Assembly: GCA_033977485.1 (NCBI GenBank)
Contig: CM066991.1
Location: 132,017,999 to 132,081,998, forward strand
Direction of reading: 5' to 3'
DNA from: Hydrangea macrophylla
Taxonomy: Eukaryota > Streptophyta > Magnoliopsida > Cornales > Hydrangeaceae
Length of the DNA stretch: 64,000 nt
Positions 1 through 11,526 of the stretch are shown here, piece by piece. The notes below the pieces were generated by a model. The model saw only the letters and a list, made by a program, of their open reading frames with translations, was not told the DNA's origin and ran no database searches. How positions within the stretch are numbered: position 1 is the first letter of the stretch; each line of letters opens with the position of its first letter. Made by a program: the position numbers and the translations under genes.

Positions 1-1492
1 TCATAGTGATTGGGGGTATCCCATGGTAATTCCGACAAAGCATTTGGGAACCAATATGGGGTTCAAAATTTGAAAAGCATAGCATTACTCTTAATAAGGT
101 GGCCTCTCGATCAGTTCTATCTCTGGTGCTCAAGTACGACAATCCCAATAACACTTTCAAAACATATCTGAGTTCAAATGCTTCAACATCTTTCTAGCAA
201 GCAAAAGATATATGGATGGAATAGTGAAGTAGATCATCTTTCAGTTCTGAGTCTCAATGCTTATATTAAATTTTTTTTTTTGCCAATTCCATTATTAAAA
301 TTCTACTCTAGATGAGGAAAAAATGAAACAAATAGTGAACCAAAAATGCATGATCTCCTAATAGACAAAATTATATTCCTTTATCATAAAAGGATTAATA
401 ATATATTGAAGAATATGTGGTTATGCCAAACAGAATATCAAATACACATATGATTTTTGTCTGAATTTGAATTCAGAAGGTTCACTATTTTATAAAAAAA
501 GGGTGAAAAAGGTTGTCAAAACCTTTATTAAAATCAAAGTTCCACTATCTTGAATCAAGTGACACACTTGTTATTATAATATGCAAAGTCTGTTTAGATA
601 GGATCTATGTTACATATATTAGGTTCTGAACACAAAAAGCATAAAACGGATAGGCACTAACAAAGTTAATAGCAACCCAATGAGTAGATGTGCAGTTAGA
701 ACAAAGCTGTAGAGCATATGCAGCACGTTAATATGAATCTGAACAAATCAATGCTTCTAAATACATTAAATTTTCAGACTACAGAAATTTTAATTTCCAG
801 AAATTACACTTTTTTCAGATAAGAAATTCCGAACATGCATGCAAACAGATTGCGGAAATAGAATTTTCTGAGGTTTATACAGAAGAAGATTTATATTACT
901 GCTGAAATTTCGCAAATAATCTATGAATGGGGTGAGAAAGTGGGCTAACGCAAAGAGAAAGAGGGAAAAAAAAAAGAGAGAAAGAAAGAAGTACCTGGAA
1001 GAAGCTCGAATTGCAGGTGTAACAATGAAATACCTACATCACATATTAACATTTGAGCAGCGATCTGAAGGCTGGGAGTTTGGGCATAGTAACTACAATA
1101 CACAGAGGTATATACACAAAGGGAGGGAGACATATGTAAGGCATTGAAGGTCTGTGGATATGGGCGAGGAGAGGAGGCGACATCTTGGTTAGGGGGAAAA
1201 GATCCTTGTGAGGCGTAGAAAAAGGAGGCGACGTCTTGGTTTTTCATGATGTAGTTGGAACGATGGAGAGCAATCACTGCTGGGTGTACAGCGTGTGCAA
1301 GTTTTTCAGCACGAAGTTCAATATTTTTAAGCAGAATTGTGTATTTGGTTGTGCATTTGAGAGTGCATCTAACATTACTCGCTAGAGGAGGTGAGAAGAC
1401 GTTTGTTGAGGATTTTGTGCCACGTAGGATTTTTTTAGTAGTAGGAGAGGGTGCTGATGTGGATGAATGTAGGGGCTTGTTTTGCTTCAGTC
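1..1492. other. Intergenic DNA with the truncated end of a MITE
   Basis: No convincing gene. The first ~95 bases end in a terminus that, reverse-complemented, reads GAGTAATGCTATGCTTTTCA. It matches the termini of MITE copies at 1770-1940 and 54523-55138, so the window probably opens inside one of them. Two imperfect copies of an 18-base GGAGGCGAC(A/G)TCTTGGTT motif lie near 1172 and 1226. Short open frames here show no family resemblance. Confidence 0.5.
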
Positions 1493-1500
1493 ATTATATA

Positions 1501-2262
1501 TAGGAATGTAAAAAAAGTCCGGCCTGACGGGTAGTCCGAAGCCCAGCTCGAAAAAACGAGCCTTAAGCTCGACCCAAACCCGAGGTAGGGCTTGGGCCTA
1601 TCTCTTGAAGCCCGAGCCCGGTCAAGCCCGACTCGAAGCCCAGCCCGAGGCCCGACCCGATCAAGCCCAGAAGCTTCCCAACAATTAATTTTTTTGTCAT
1701 TTCCAAGAGTTTATAATAATCAAAATTGCAAGTGACCAAATTTATAGTATTGCCAGCTTACAAGTAAATTGAGCAATGCTATGCTTTCAAAATTTTGTAT
1801 CTCAAATGATTCCCAAAAATATGTGACAATGAGCCTACTTTGATTGGATGATGTTGAAGTGGTCCTACAATTATTGAAGGTGGGTCCACTACCACTTGTG
1901 TTTGTGAACCACTTAGGAAAAGAAACATAGTGTTACTCGAATAATTTAAGGATATAATACAATTATACATAGGAGTAATGCCAAATTTGGGGGTAATCAT
2001 TTTTATTTCAATTTCTTTTAATAAAAGATAATGATTTTTATTTTATCTTTTTAATTAGACTAACCATTTATATCTTCTGTTACTTTTTCACTTGTTTACA
2101 TATTTAATGCCTTTATAATATTATATAGGAGTAATAAATTAAAAAAAAAAAGATAACTTAGGCCCGGCCCGACCCGAAAGAGAGAAGGAGCCCGTGGGCC
2201 AAAGCCCAAGCCCGATCAATGTCGGGCCGGGCTGGGCCCGATGGACCATTTTGACATCCCTA
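1501..2262. mobile_element. hAT-type MITE rich in GCCCGA motifs
   Basis: Inverted ends (TAGGAATGT on the left, TAGGGATGT on the reverse-complemented right) are flanked by a perfect 8-bp target duplication, ATTATATA (1493-1500 and 2263-2270), the hAT signature. The subterminal DNA is low-complexity runs of GCCCGA/GGGCTCG. There is no transposase. A second small MITE is nested at about 1770-1940. Confidence 0.85.
1770..1940. mobile_element. Small MITE nested in the hAT element
   Basis: Its ends are inverted relatives: left GAGCAATGCTATGCTTTCA, right (reverse complement) GAGTAACACTATGTTTC. It lies entirely inside the hAT MITE at 1501-2262 and matches the termini of the elements near 14877-15004 and 54523-55138. 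Exact target duplication was not resolved. Confidence 0.55.
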
Positions 2263-2276
2263 ATTATATATATATA

Positions 2277-2302
2277 AAATAGATAGATAGATAGATAGAT
2301 AG

Positions 2303-2336
<34 letters not shown>
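2277..2336. repeat. Microsatellite (GATA)n then (AT)n
   Basis: About seven tetranucleotide GATA units run straight into about fifteen AT units, directly right of the hAT target duplication. Confidence 0.95.
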
Positions 2337-2342
<6 letters not shown>

Positions 2343-2362
2343 GCAATAAGGTTTTCCCTACC

Positions 2363-2935
2363 TAAGGGTGCAACTCGGTCCCACCCATGGTCAACCCGTG
2401 CCCGGCCCGACCCAAAAATTTTTGGAAGTGGGCCAGCGATACTTTCACTGTGGGTGGGCTTGGGTAGAAAAATGCAAGTCCGGATTCAATTCGGGTCGGG
2501 CTTGGGCAAAATTTTGTTAACCTGTGGAATCCGAGCCCGAGCCCGAATTCTATTTATGCATTATTTTTTACATTAGATTATAGTATTTTTTTAGTGACAA
2601 GAATACATTATTAGATGTTATTCATGCACTAGATTCTTAGATGAATGCTTTTTTTCCAAATCTAAACAAATTTTTTTTTTTTTTGATTTGATATTCTACA
2701 TATTGTTGTTTACATACTAAAAATCGGTTTGCACAAAAAAAAAAAAAATGCAATTCGGGCTCAATTCGGGCTCGGGCTCGGGCTTGGACTCAGGTTCTAC
2801 GAGTAAATCACAAACCGAGCTTGGGTTGAAAAGTTCGGATTTATGTCGGGCTCGGGCTTGGACAGACTGTTTAAAATCAGGCTCGGGCCTAGGCAAAGAC
2901 CAAACTCTTTGAGTCCCGTCCGAATTGCACCCCTA
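2363..2935. mobile_element. hAT-type MITE, second GC-motif element
   Basis: Inverted ends TAAGGGTGCAACTCGG and (reverse complement) TAGGGGTGCAATTCGG are flanked by 8-bp duplications TCCCTACC (2355-2362) and TCGCTACC (2936-2943), 7 of 8 identical. The interior is dominated by CGGGCT/CCCGAG runs and has no coding sequence. Confidence 0.8.
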
Positions 2936-3240
2936 TCGCTACCGGTTAACATTTTATTGGTGGGTTTCACATTGAGATGTTTGTCAACATGACAACATCC
3001 AACATGGCCACTTCAATGTTAAACCCAAATCTACAAAGGATCCTTTAATGTCGACTTCTATTTTGCAATTTAATCGCAAAATACAGCTTTTGGCCAAAAG
3101 AAATGTCCACATGTCAATTACAAATTCCCTCCCCCCCTTCTTTGACATACATTTTTTGTGCTTAGATCGCACAAACTGATTTGTGAAACAGTTTTATTTT
3201 AGCTTTTAGATTTTCATGATATCTTATAAACTCCAAAAGC

Positions 3241-3469
3241 TAGGGGTGTAAGAAAAAAATCGCAAACCAAAAACCGATCGACCAAAAAATGGATCGATCA
3301 GTTTCTTAAATGTATGTACAAGTTAAAATCAACCGAAAAACCGATCAAATCCTTCAAAAATCGACCGACCGACCAATTTGCACCACTATTGGTCGGTTTA
3401 AAAATAGCAAAAAACTGAAAGGAAAAAAAAAAAAAAACCAACTGACCGACCGACTGATTTACACCCCTA
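3241..3469. mobile_element. hAT-type MITE, 229 bp
   Basis: Ends TAGGGGTGTAA and (reverse complement) TAGGGGTGTAAAT are flanked by a perfect 8-bp duplication CCAAAAGC (3233-3240 and 3470-3477). Interior rich in CGACCGACC motifs. Non-coding. Confidence 0.85.
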
Positions 3470-3569
3470 CCAAAAGCTATTGTAGCCAAAAGGGAATGAT
3501 TCTCCAAAACACAATTGTAGTGGAAAGAAATCAATCAAATCCAAGTCCAAAAAAGTGCAGCATCACTAC

Positions 3570-3830
3570 GGGCTAGGCCCACTAAGAAATGAGCCCAATT
3601 TAGTGTCCTAGCAGGCTCTAAAAGCTTTAAGTCTTTTAAGGCCAAGGCCTAACAAATAACAATCATGACAATATTAAGTTTTACGGCCAAGGCCTAACAA
3701 ATATGGCTTAACCCAATCAATCTGCCACGGGCGCACGCCCATGAAACGAAAGAATAGATCCGAACCCGGATGGATCGCTTCGTCACGCGAATAAAAAGGT
3801 TGTCGAACACCTCACTTCGCTCATCTCTCT
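3570..3830 (+). promoter_or_regulatory. Putative beta-COP promoter with site II motifs and a duplicated 19-mer
   Basis: Two TGGGCY (site II/TCP-type) elements, seen as GGCCCA at 3576 and AGCCCA at 3592, lie upstream of an identical 19-bp direct repeat starting GGCCAAGGCC (3640-3658 and 3685-3703). A TATA-like GAATAAAAAGG lies near 3788, and a (CT)n tract at about 3823-3844 probably starts the 5' UTR. Site II elements are typical of housekeeping plant promoters. The transcription start is inferred, not seen. Confidence 0.5.
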
Positions 3831-3981
3831 CTCTCTCTCTCTCTAGATCTGTATCTCAGTTATCTCAGTTATAAGAATAAATCTGCAACCTGTAATCGAA
3901 TCGTTCATCGTCTTCGCAAATTCCAACAGTGCAATCGTAGTAGTCTGTGATTTGGTTCCCCAATTTTCAGTCCAATACAAG

Positions 3982-4201
3982 GTACGTTGATCTCTCTCAC
4001 TATTAGATTGACTGATTATTGAATTTTGTTTGAAATTGATTAATTATTGTTTAGGCTTTCCTTGTTCCTAAATTTACAGATCGGAATTTTTTTTTTTTAA
4101 ATTTTTTTTGAAGACTGTTTGTGTATGTAGGTTTGTAATTCTTGCTAGGGTTTGATTTGATTTGATTAGAAGTAGTGCTGATTTATCGTTGAAATTGACA
4201 G
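3982..4201 (+). other. Probable 5' UTR intron of the beta-COP gene
   Basis: A strong donor AAG|GTACGT at 3981/3982 and a pyrimidine-poor ACAG acceptor at 4200-4201 bracket 220 bases just upstream of the start codon. Other nearby AGs could serve as acceptor, so the 3' boundary is tentative. Confidence 0.45.
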
Positions 4202-4253
4202 ATCTAGTTTGAGAGAAAGTGTTTAGAGAGAGAGAGAGATATATATACATAAA

Positions 4254-7200
4254 ATGGAGAAGTCTTGCACTCTGCTTGTTCACTTTGATAAAGGAACACC
4301 TGCACTAGCTAATGAGATCAAGGAAGCTTTAGAAGGGAATGACGTTTCTGCTAAGATCGAGGCAATGAAGAAAGCAATTATGCTTTTATTGAATGGCGAA
4401 ACGATCCCCCAATTGTTTATTACCATTATCCGATATGTATTACCGTCTGAAGATCACACAGTTCAGAAGCTATTACTTCTTTATTTTGAGATCATTGAGA
4501 AAACTAATGCACAAGGGAGGGTGCTTCAGGAAATGATTTTGATCTGCCAAAACTTACTGAACAATCTGAATCACCCGAATGAGTATATCCGTGGCGTAAC
4601 GCTTCGGTTCCTTTGTCGGTTGAGAGAAACCGAGGTCTTAGAGCCTCTGATTCCCACGGTTTTGACCAATTTGGAGCATCGCCACCCATTTGTTCGGAGG
4701 AATGCGATTCTTGCCGTGATGTCAATGTATAAGCTTCCCCAAGGGGAGCAATTGCTGGATAATGGCCCCGATTTAATTGAGAAGATGCTTTCTACCGAGC
4801 AGGACGCATCAGCTAAGCGGAATGCATTTCTTATGTTGTTCACTTGTGCCCAAGATCGGGCAGTGAATTACCTATTTACCCATATTGATAGGATCACTGA
4901 TTGGGGTGAACAGCTTCAGATGGTGGTCTTGGAGTTGATCTCTAAGGTTTGTAGAGCGAACAAGGGAGAAAAGGGGAAGTACATAAAGATCATTATATCG
5001 TTGCTAAATGCCCCGTCAGCAGCTGTAGTTTACGAATGCGCTGGGACTCTTGTTTCTCTTTCCTCGGCCCCTACAGCTATCAGAGCTGCTGCCAGCACTT
5101 ACTGCCAGCTTTTGCTCTCACAGAGTGACAACAATGTCAAGCTTATTGTGCTTGATCGTATTAATGAACTTAAGGGTTCTCATAGAGAAATCATGGTTGA
5201 TATGATAATGGATGTTCTTAGGGCACTTTCGAGCCCAAATCTTGACATTCGTAGGAAAACAATTGACATTGCTCTTGAATTAATAACTCCCCGGAATATT
5301 GATGAAGTTGTTCTCATGCTTAAGAAGGAAGTTATGAAGACTCAGAGTGGGGAACTTGAGAAGAATGGGGAATACCGGCAAATGCTTGTTCAGGCCATTC
5401 ATTCATGTGCAATCAAATTTCCCGAGGTGGCGAGCACAGTGGTCCATCTTTTGATGGATTTCTTAGGAGACAGCAATGTTGCTTCGGCTATTGATGTGGT
5501 TGTCTTCGTTCGGGAGATAATTCAAACAAACCCAAAGTTAAGGGTCTCCATAGTGACGAGGCTTTTGGATACTTTCTATCAAATCCGTGCTGCACGTGTG
5601 TGTTCTTGTGCTCTTTGGATCGTTGGTGAGTACTGTCTTTCACTTTCTGAAGTTGAGAGTGGGATTGCAACTATTAAGCAGTGCCTTGGGGATCTCCCAT
5701 TCTACACTGTCACAGAGGACGGTGAAAATCAAGATGTTTCCAAGAATTCTCAGCAATTGAACACCATGACCGTGTCTTCTAGAAGGCCCGCAGTTCTTGC
5801 TGATGGGACCTATGCTACCCAGAGCGCTGCCTTGGAAACTGCCATGTCACCTCCGACCCTTGTTCAAGGGTCATTGGCTTCTGTTGGAAACTTGAGATCG
5901 TTGGTTCTTGGTGGCGATTTTTTCCTTGGTGCAGTTATGGCTTGCACGCTTACAAAGCTTATATTGAGATTGGAAGAGGTTCAACCTTCTAAGGTTGAAG
6001 TGAACAAAGCAATTACACAGGCCTTGTTGATTATGGTTTCTTTGCTGCAACTGGGACAATCTTCTTTTCTTCCGCAACCAATTGACAATGATTCTTATGA
6101 TAGGATTGTCCTATGCATTAGATTGCTATGCAATACTGGTGATGAGATAAGGAAAATTTGGTTGCAATCTTGCAGACAGAGTTTTGTGAAAATGCTTGAA
6201 GATAAGCAGTTCCGTGAAACAGAGGAAACTAGAGCAAAGGCTCAGATATCTCAAGCACAGCCAGATGACCTTATTGATTTCTACCACTTGAAGAGCAGGA
6301 AGGTAAGGGTGCACTGATGCTATTGTTTTATCATTATAACTTAGATGGCCTTAAAAACATTCAGATAGCTTTGCCTTTCTCTTACCTTGTATTTGTGTTG
6401 ACAAAATTCTCACGCACGGCTATTAGTATACTTTTGTTTTGTAATGAATTCTGATTTATTTTGTTATGATTTAATAATTATGCTCTATGCTCGTGACGTT
6501 ATTTGCAGATGTTATATTGAGTTACCAATTTATATTTCAGTGACCTCTTGTTTCATGTTATTTGTGTCGCTGACTTGCTGCTGACTGCTGACCTTTACTG
6601 TTTTCATTGTTTCATTGGTTCTCTCATTTTTAGCAAACTTGATGCACTTTTTTCATGCCTTCTTTTTGGCATTAAACAATGGAGCAGAGTAATTTTCTTT
6701 GGAATTGTTGAAGAGTTAGTGTCTTAGTGCACCTTGACGATATTTCTTGACTAATTTCCTCCGCTTTCTTTTTTTTCCCCCCTTAATTTACTTTAATACT
6801 TAGTTTATTTAGAGTGAAGTCACCCTATGGTTCCGAGCAAACTCACTTTCAAGATTTGCTTTAACATCTGAAAGGATTGTGTAGTGTGCTCATATGACTC
6901 TCTCTGTCTCTCTCTTGGTTTTCCTGAAAGCCTATTACTTAGAATTGTATTTTAAAGGGTAAATTGCACGGACCTCCCTCTTATATTGAAAAATTACACA
7001 GACCTCCCTTGAGGTTTGGGTTTGCATTACACACACCTCCCCTCCATTAGTTGACCGTCTACACCCTGACGGAAACTGATGATGTAAGCTACTTTTAATT
7101 ACCTAATACAAAAATACCCTTACTTATTTTCTAATAAAAAAAATAAAAGAAAATAAAAAACCTAAAAAATTGTCATCTCTCTTCTTTCCTCCTTCACAGA

Positions 7201-9790
7201 AACCTAAAATGGCTTTTCTTCTTTCTTCTCTAGCCATGGCTTCTAGCAAAGATTAATACACTGGAACCACCATCTCCACCTACATTACACACTCCTGCGC
7301 CTCTTACAATCAGAATGATAGAACCAGACGTGAGAGATACATAGAGAGAGATTGGATTGATGCAGAGTTCGGACTGACTTCAAATTGAGCGTGATTTGGG
7401 ACTGACTTCACAATCGATCACCGACCACGCCTCTGAAAATCTAATATGCACCTAAATATATAGAGAGAGAAACTAAAGAGACCAGAATTTGGGGATTGAA
7501 TTTCATATGTATGCAGTATGCGTATACAAATAACAAACATTATACAAAACAAAGAGGGATAGGATTTGGGTTTGCTATTGGGGATTGATTTTGTGTGAAA
7601 GATGGAGAAGTCGAAGTGGCCACTGGCGGCAGTGGTGGTGGTGCATCAAGGGCATAGGGCCTGGTTTAATTGTCGTCTCTTAGAAATACATATATATATA
7701 TATATATATGTATTCACACATCTGTACGTACATATACAAATATATGTGTGTACATGTATCTATATACATGAAAGGGTGTGTGAATGTGTACACATAATGT
7801 ATATACATGTGTCCTTTTATAAGTATTTGAAGATAAGGCAAATCAAGTCTGAGATGAATTATTTTATTGATGTGTTATTGACTGAGAACAAGAGAGAGAG
7901 ATTTGTGGGTTGGGAAGAAGAAGATGCTCTTGTGAGTAATTTTAGTACAAAGGGCAAATTTGTCTTTTTAATATTTGACTGTTGGCATGAAATATTGCAA
8001 AAAAAGTGAGGGTAACATAGTAAATTTACTATAACCGTCAAGTCCGTTAGTATACAAGGGAGGTGTGTAATTTGTCAATATACGGGGGAGGTCTGTGTAA
8101 TTAAGTCAAACCTCAGGGGAGGTCCGTGTAGTTTACCCTATTTATATGATTAATGAAAGGATTTTCCATTGGAAGGTGTGCTCTAAGGTTATAGGCGATC
8201 CATGTTTTTGAACACTATATCTCCAGCTATGAACTAAAAATAGTAGAGAGGTAAATGTATTAGAATCATTTGATAATTAGATTGCATCACCTCTATCACT
8301 CTTCTCCCACCTCTTCCTCTCCCTCTTGCTCGTTTGTTCAGTCTTTTCCGCAATATTTTCAATAAATGGTGGTTTAGTTTTATTTGATGACGAGTGTGGC
8401 AAATAGGTTACTTGCAGAACCCTACTTTTTCTTTCGTTTTCAGAAACTTTTTGTTCTGTAATCGGTAGATTTGCTGTTTATGTTTTACCTCCCTCTCCAC
8501 TTAGTGGCTTTCTCGGTTCTATGGGCTGATATTTTCTTCTTCCTAATGTACATAAATTCTAGGGTATGAGCCAGCTTGAGTTGGAAGATGCGGTGCAAGA
8601 TGATCTGAAACGTGCTACAGGGGAGTTTATGAAGGATGGCGATGATGCAAATAAACTTAATCGTATTCTTCAGCTAACAGGATTCAGTGACCCTGTTTAT
8701 GCTGAAGCATATGTGACGGTCCATCATTATGACATTGTCCTCGATGTTACTGTCATCAATCGTACCAAGGAGACCCTCCAAAATTTGTGCTTGGAGTTGG
8801 CAACTATGGGTGATCTCAAACTTGTGGAGCGTCCGCAGAACTACACACTAGCACCAGAATCAAGCAAGCAGATACGGGCCAATATTAAGGTTTCCTCAAC
8901 TGAAACAGGAGTGATATTTGGGAACATTGTCTATGAAACTTCAAATGTTCTTGAGCGGAATGTTGTCGTCCTCAATGACATCCACATTGATATAATGGAT
9001 TATATTTCTCCTGCAACATGTGCTGATGTGGCATTTAGAACCATGTGGGCTGAATTTGAGTGGGAAAACAAGGTAAACTGTTTTTCAGGACATTTTATTG
9101 ATGGCATCTTGTTAATGATGACATTTTCAGGAAGATTTTTAATGATTATTTTTTTTTTGGCTTAGTTTTGAAAACATCTCAATAGAAACCATCTTCATGA
9201 CCAACTGATAATCTCCAACTTGAATCAATATTTGATGAGAAGTATTAACTTACTACGCTATGCCTTATCTTAGGTTGCTGTGAACACTGTTATTCAACAT
9301 GAGAAGGAATTTCTGGACCACATCATCAAGTCAACAAACATGAAGTGCCTAACTCCACTGTGAGTTCTTAAACATTCTTAGTGTTGAAATCTCACCTTAC
9401 AATAGTTACAAAGTCATTACACTGTTATTGTTATTATATGTTTCCCTACTTGTTCGATATATATAATTTCTATCTTCCTCTCATTATATCCTGATGCCAC
9501 CTCCTTTCCCTTATTTTCTGGGAATTATTGCACGGTGATCTGAAGAATGATTTTTTTGTGCTATTTCTCGCTAATTTCTAACCAGGTCCGCGCTTGAAGG
9601 TGAGTGTGGGTTCCTTGCTGCTAACTTGTATGCAAAAAGTGTCTTCGGGGAGGATGCTTTGGTTAATGTGAGCATTGAGAAACAAGCAGACGGTAAACTG
9701 AGTGGATACATCAGGATAAGAAGTAAGACTCAAGGCATTGCTCTCAGTCTTGGAGACAAGATCACTCTTAAACAGAAGGGAGGCGCTTGA
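4254..9790 (+). CDS. Coatomer subunit beta (beta-COP)
   Basis: Beta subunit of the COPI coat, which drives retrograde Golgi-to-ER and intra-Golgi vesicle transport in the cytosol and at Golgi membranes. Coding exons are 4254-6302, 8563-9072, 9274-9359 and 9586-9790; all junctions are GT-AG and the total is 2850 nt, 949 aa plus stop. The plant family length is about 948 aa. Residues ~20-470 are the adaptin-N HEAT-like solenoid (start [14 protein letters not shown]), followed by a linker. The coatomer-beta C-terminal domain is ~670-810 and the appendage platform ~815-945, ending LKQKGGA. The 2.26-kb first coding intron carries a Mutator-like element. Reading on from 6302 without splicing adds four residues and a stop, so splicing is needed for the full protein. 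Near-identity to the remembered Arabidopsis protein makes the call very secure. Confidence 0.97.
6957..8138. mobile_element. Mutator-like non-autonomous element in a beta-COP intron
   Basis: About 100-bp inverted termini begin GGGTAAATTGCACGGACC and (reverse complement) GGGTAAACTACACGGACC, with repeated blocks like ACCTCCC...GAGGTTTG. Flanks TATTTTAAA and TATTTATAT agree at 6 of 9 positions, a worn 9-bp duplication. The sister copy at 33485-34702 has a perfect one. The interior holds AT/GTAC-rich microsatellite DNA and a 135-codon open frame with no family resemblance; no transposase. Confidence 0.75.
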
Positions 9791-10321
9791 AAGAACTGAA
9801 ACTACATTTTTATAGATTCCCTTTATTCGGCTTCTACAATTTTTGTGTCACATTGGTACAAGCATGATCCACCTATCTTTCTTTATACCAGTTAGCTGTT
9901 GTGCTGTTCTGAGTTGTTTTGTTTGTGCGTACCCATTTCGCTTTGAACAATAGGAAAAAATGCGATTTAAATGTATTTGACAATCAGATGAGACATTTCT
10001 TATCTAGAGCTGTATCTTTGAAGTAAATTTTCTGTTTCACTCAGCCTTCATTTCTTGTGTTTTTCTTACAGCAATTTCTTTGTTTATTATTCTGAATTAT
10101 CTTTCTTTTTTTTTTGTTTTTTTGGCCTGAGTTATTCGTTTATGGGCACTCTTTATTCCTGTCCTATCCCATCTCTCATGCAGTAAAAAAGGAGGGAAAA
10201 AGGAAAGGATATGGGATCTTACAGATGCTACATTGCGGAGTAAAGTCATTTTTTTTGGTTTTATTTTGTTTTTGGGCATAGAAGTGAAATGATAATGATA
10301 ATACATGTTTCCTTTTCTTCA

Positions 10322-10352
<31 letters not shown>

Positions 10353-11526
10353 TTCCCACCACCACCGCGCGCAGACCAGAGAGATCAAAAGTGTAATACA
10401 TTTTTTTTCTGCCCAAATCTTCCAAAAGTAGTAATATCTTTTAATGTCTACTTTTGAATGAGTTGGGTTCTTTGGTGTCTGTAAGTTGTTGATTGTTGCG
10501 TACTCACAATTGTTTCTAGGAATCCGAAGTTAGGTTGGAATCAAAGTTAAAGGTGCCATGTTTTGTACATGAAGTATGCTAGTAGGTTTAGTGGCTTATG
10601 TGTTATTAGGATGATTTCACTGAGAAAATGAGCAGCGAAAAAATTGAATTAACCTATGGGTTTGCTTTGAAATTGATAGTATCTTATTATTCTTATGTGG
10701 GTGTTTAAATTTTTGGTGGTTTCTTCACCACACACTTTATTTTTTGGTGACTCATGATGTCCCCTCCGAGGTTGCTTCAAAGTGAGATGATGTTTAGTAC
10801 AAGATACTTGTGGCTTGACTTGTGGGAGACTGATGAGTAATAATTCAGTTAATATAATATAGTTATATATAACTACCATAGAAGAAAAGTAGTCAAGATA
10901 GTTCAACTAGAACCTCAAAGTCCCTCTCAATTCCATGCATTATTCAACTTCTTTCTGTTTTGGGGACAGACAAAGAAAATAATGTTTGTCCCGACCGTAC
11001 TTTGGTTTTTTTCTAGGCTTCTTTCTTATGGGTTTTGCTTCGAATGATGATTTAGTATGAGAATTTTCTGAGTTTGGGACAAGAAAATAGAAACATATTG
11101 AGATTTGCACGTGAAAATTTTGAGTTACAGTACAGGGACTGAGAGACATGAGCTTTGGGGTAGGAGCGGGGTAGATGAATATAGTAAAGGCAAGGTAATG
11201 AGTGCGCGCGTGCACACAGAGTATTTGATGCATGTACATTGTTTGTGTGTGTCTATTAGACTATAACTCTATTCCAATTCAAGAAATTTAACTGCTTGGT
11301 GGTTGTGGATTCTTCTTGTGGCAGTGAGGTTTGGTTTGAATCTGGTAGTCTTATTACCACTGGATTTGGTGGGTGGTTGGAGAAAATTATGGTAAAGAAA
11401 ATATCACTAGACATCTCTATATATGTATGCATGTATTATATGATTGTATAAGGGCTGTTTATAATTGAACCAATTGTCTTCTTGATTCCACCATCAAGAA
11501 TTCTATGTTTTAAATTTCATTTGGCC
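9791..11526. other. Intergenic region between beta-COP and EXO70
   Basis: Contains the beta-COP 3' UTR, a 29-C homopolymer (10324-10352), and upstream DNA of the EXO70 gene. No other gene or recognisable transposon seen. Confidence 0.6.
10324..10352. repeat. Poly(C) homopolymer, 29 C
   Basis: Twenty-nine uninterrupted cytosines (G on the minus strand), about 530 bp beyond the beta-COP stop. Long C runs are error-prone in sequencing, so the length is uncertain. Confidence 0.85.

Noticed and set aside
945..1277. 110-codon minus-strand open frame
   Set aside because: No recognisable domain, codon use or splice context; it contains the imperfect GGAGGCGAC repeat, read as NQDVAS twice.
7602..8009. 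135-codon open frame in the beta-COP intron
   Set aside because: Lies in the Mutator-like element and consists largely of AT/GT microsatellite translation (IYIYIY runs).
10176..10388. Minus-strand open frame with a poly-Gly run
   Set aside because: Produced by the C homopolymer; no family resemblance.
11482..11526. Upstream in-frame ATG for EXO70
   Set aside because: Adds a 15-residue extension absent from remembered EXO70G homologues; the ATG at 11527 sits in a CC-ATG-GCC context.
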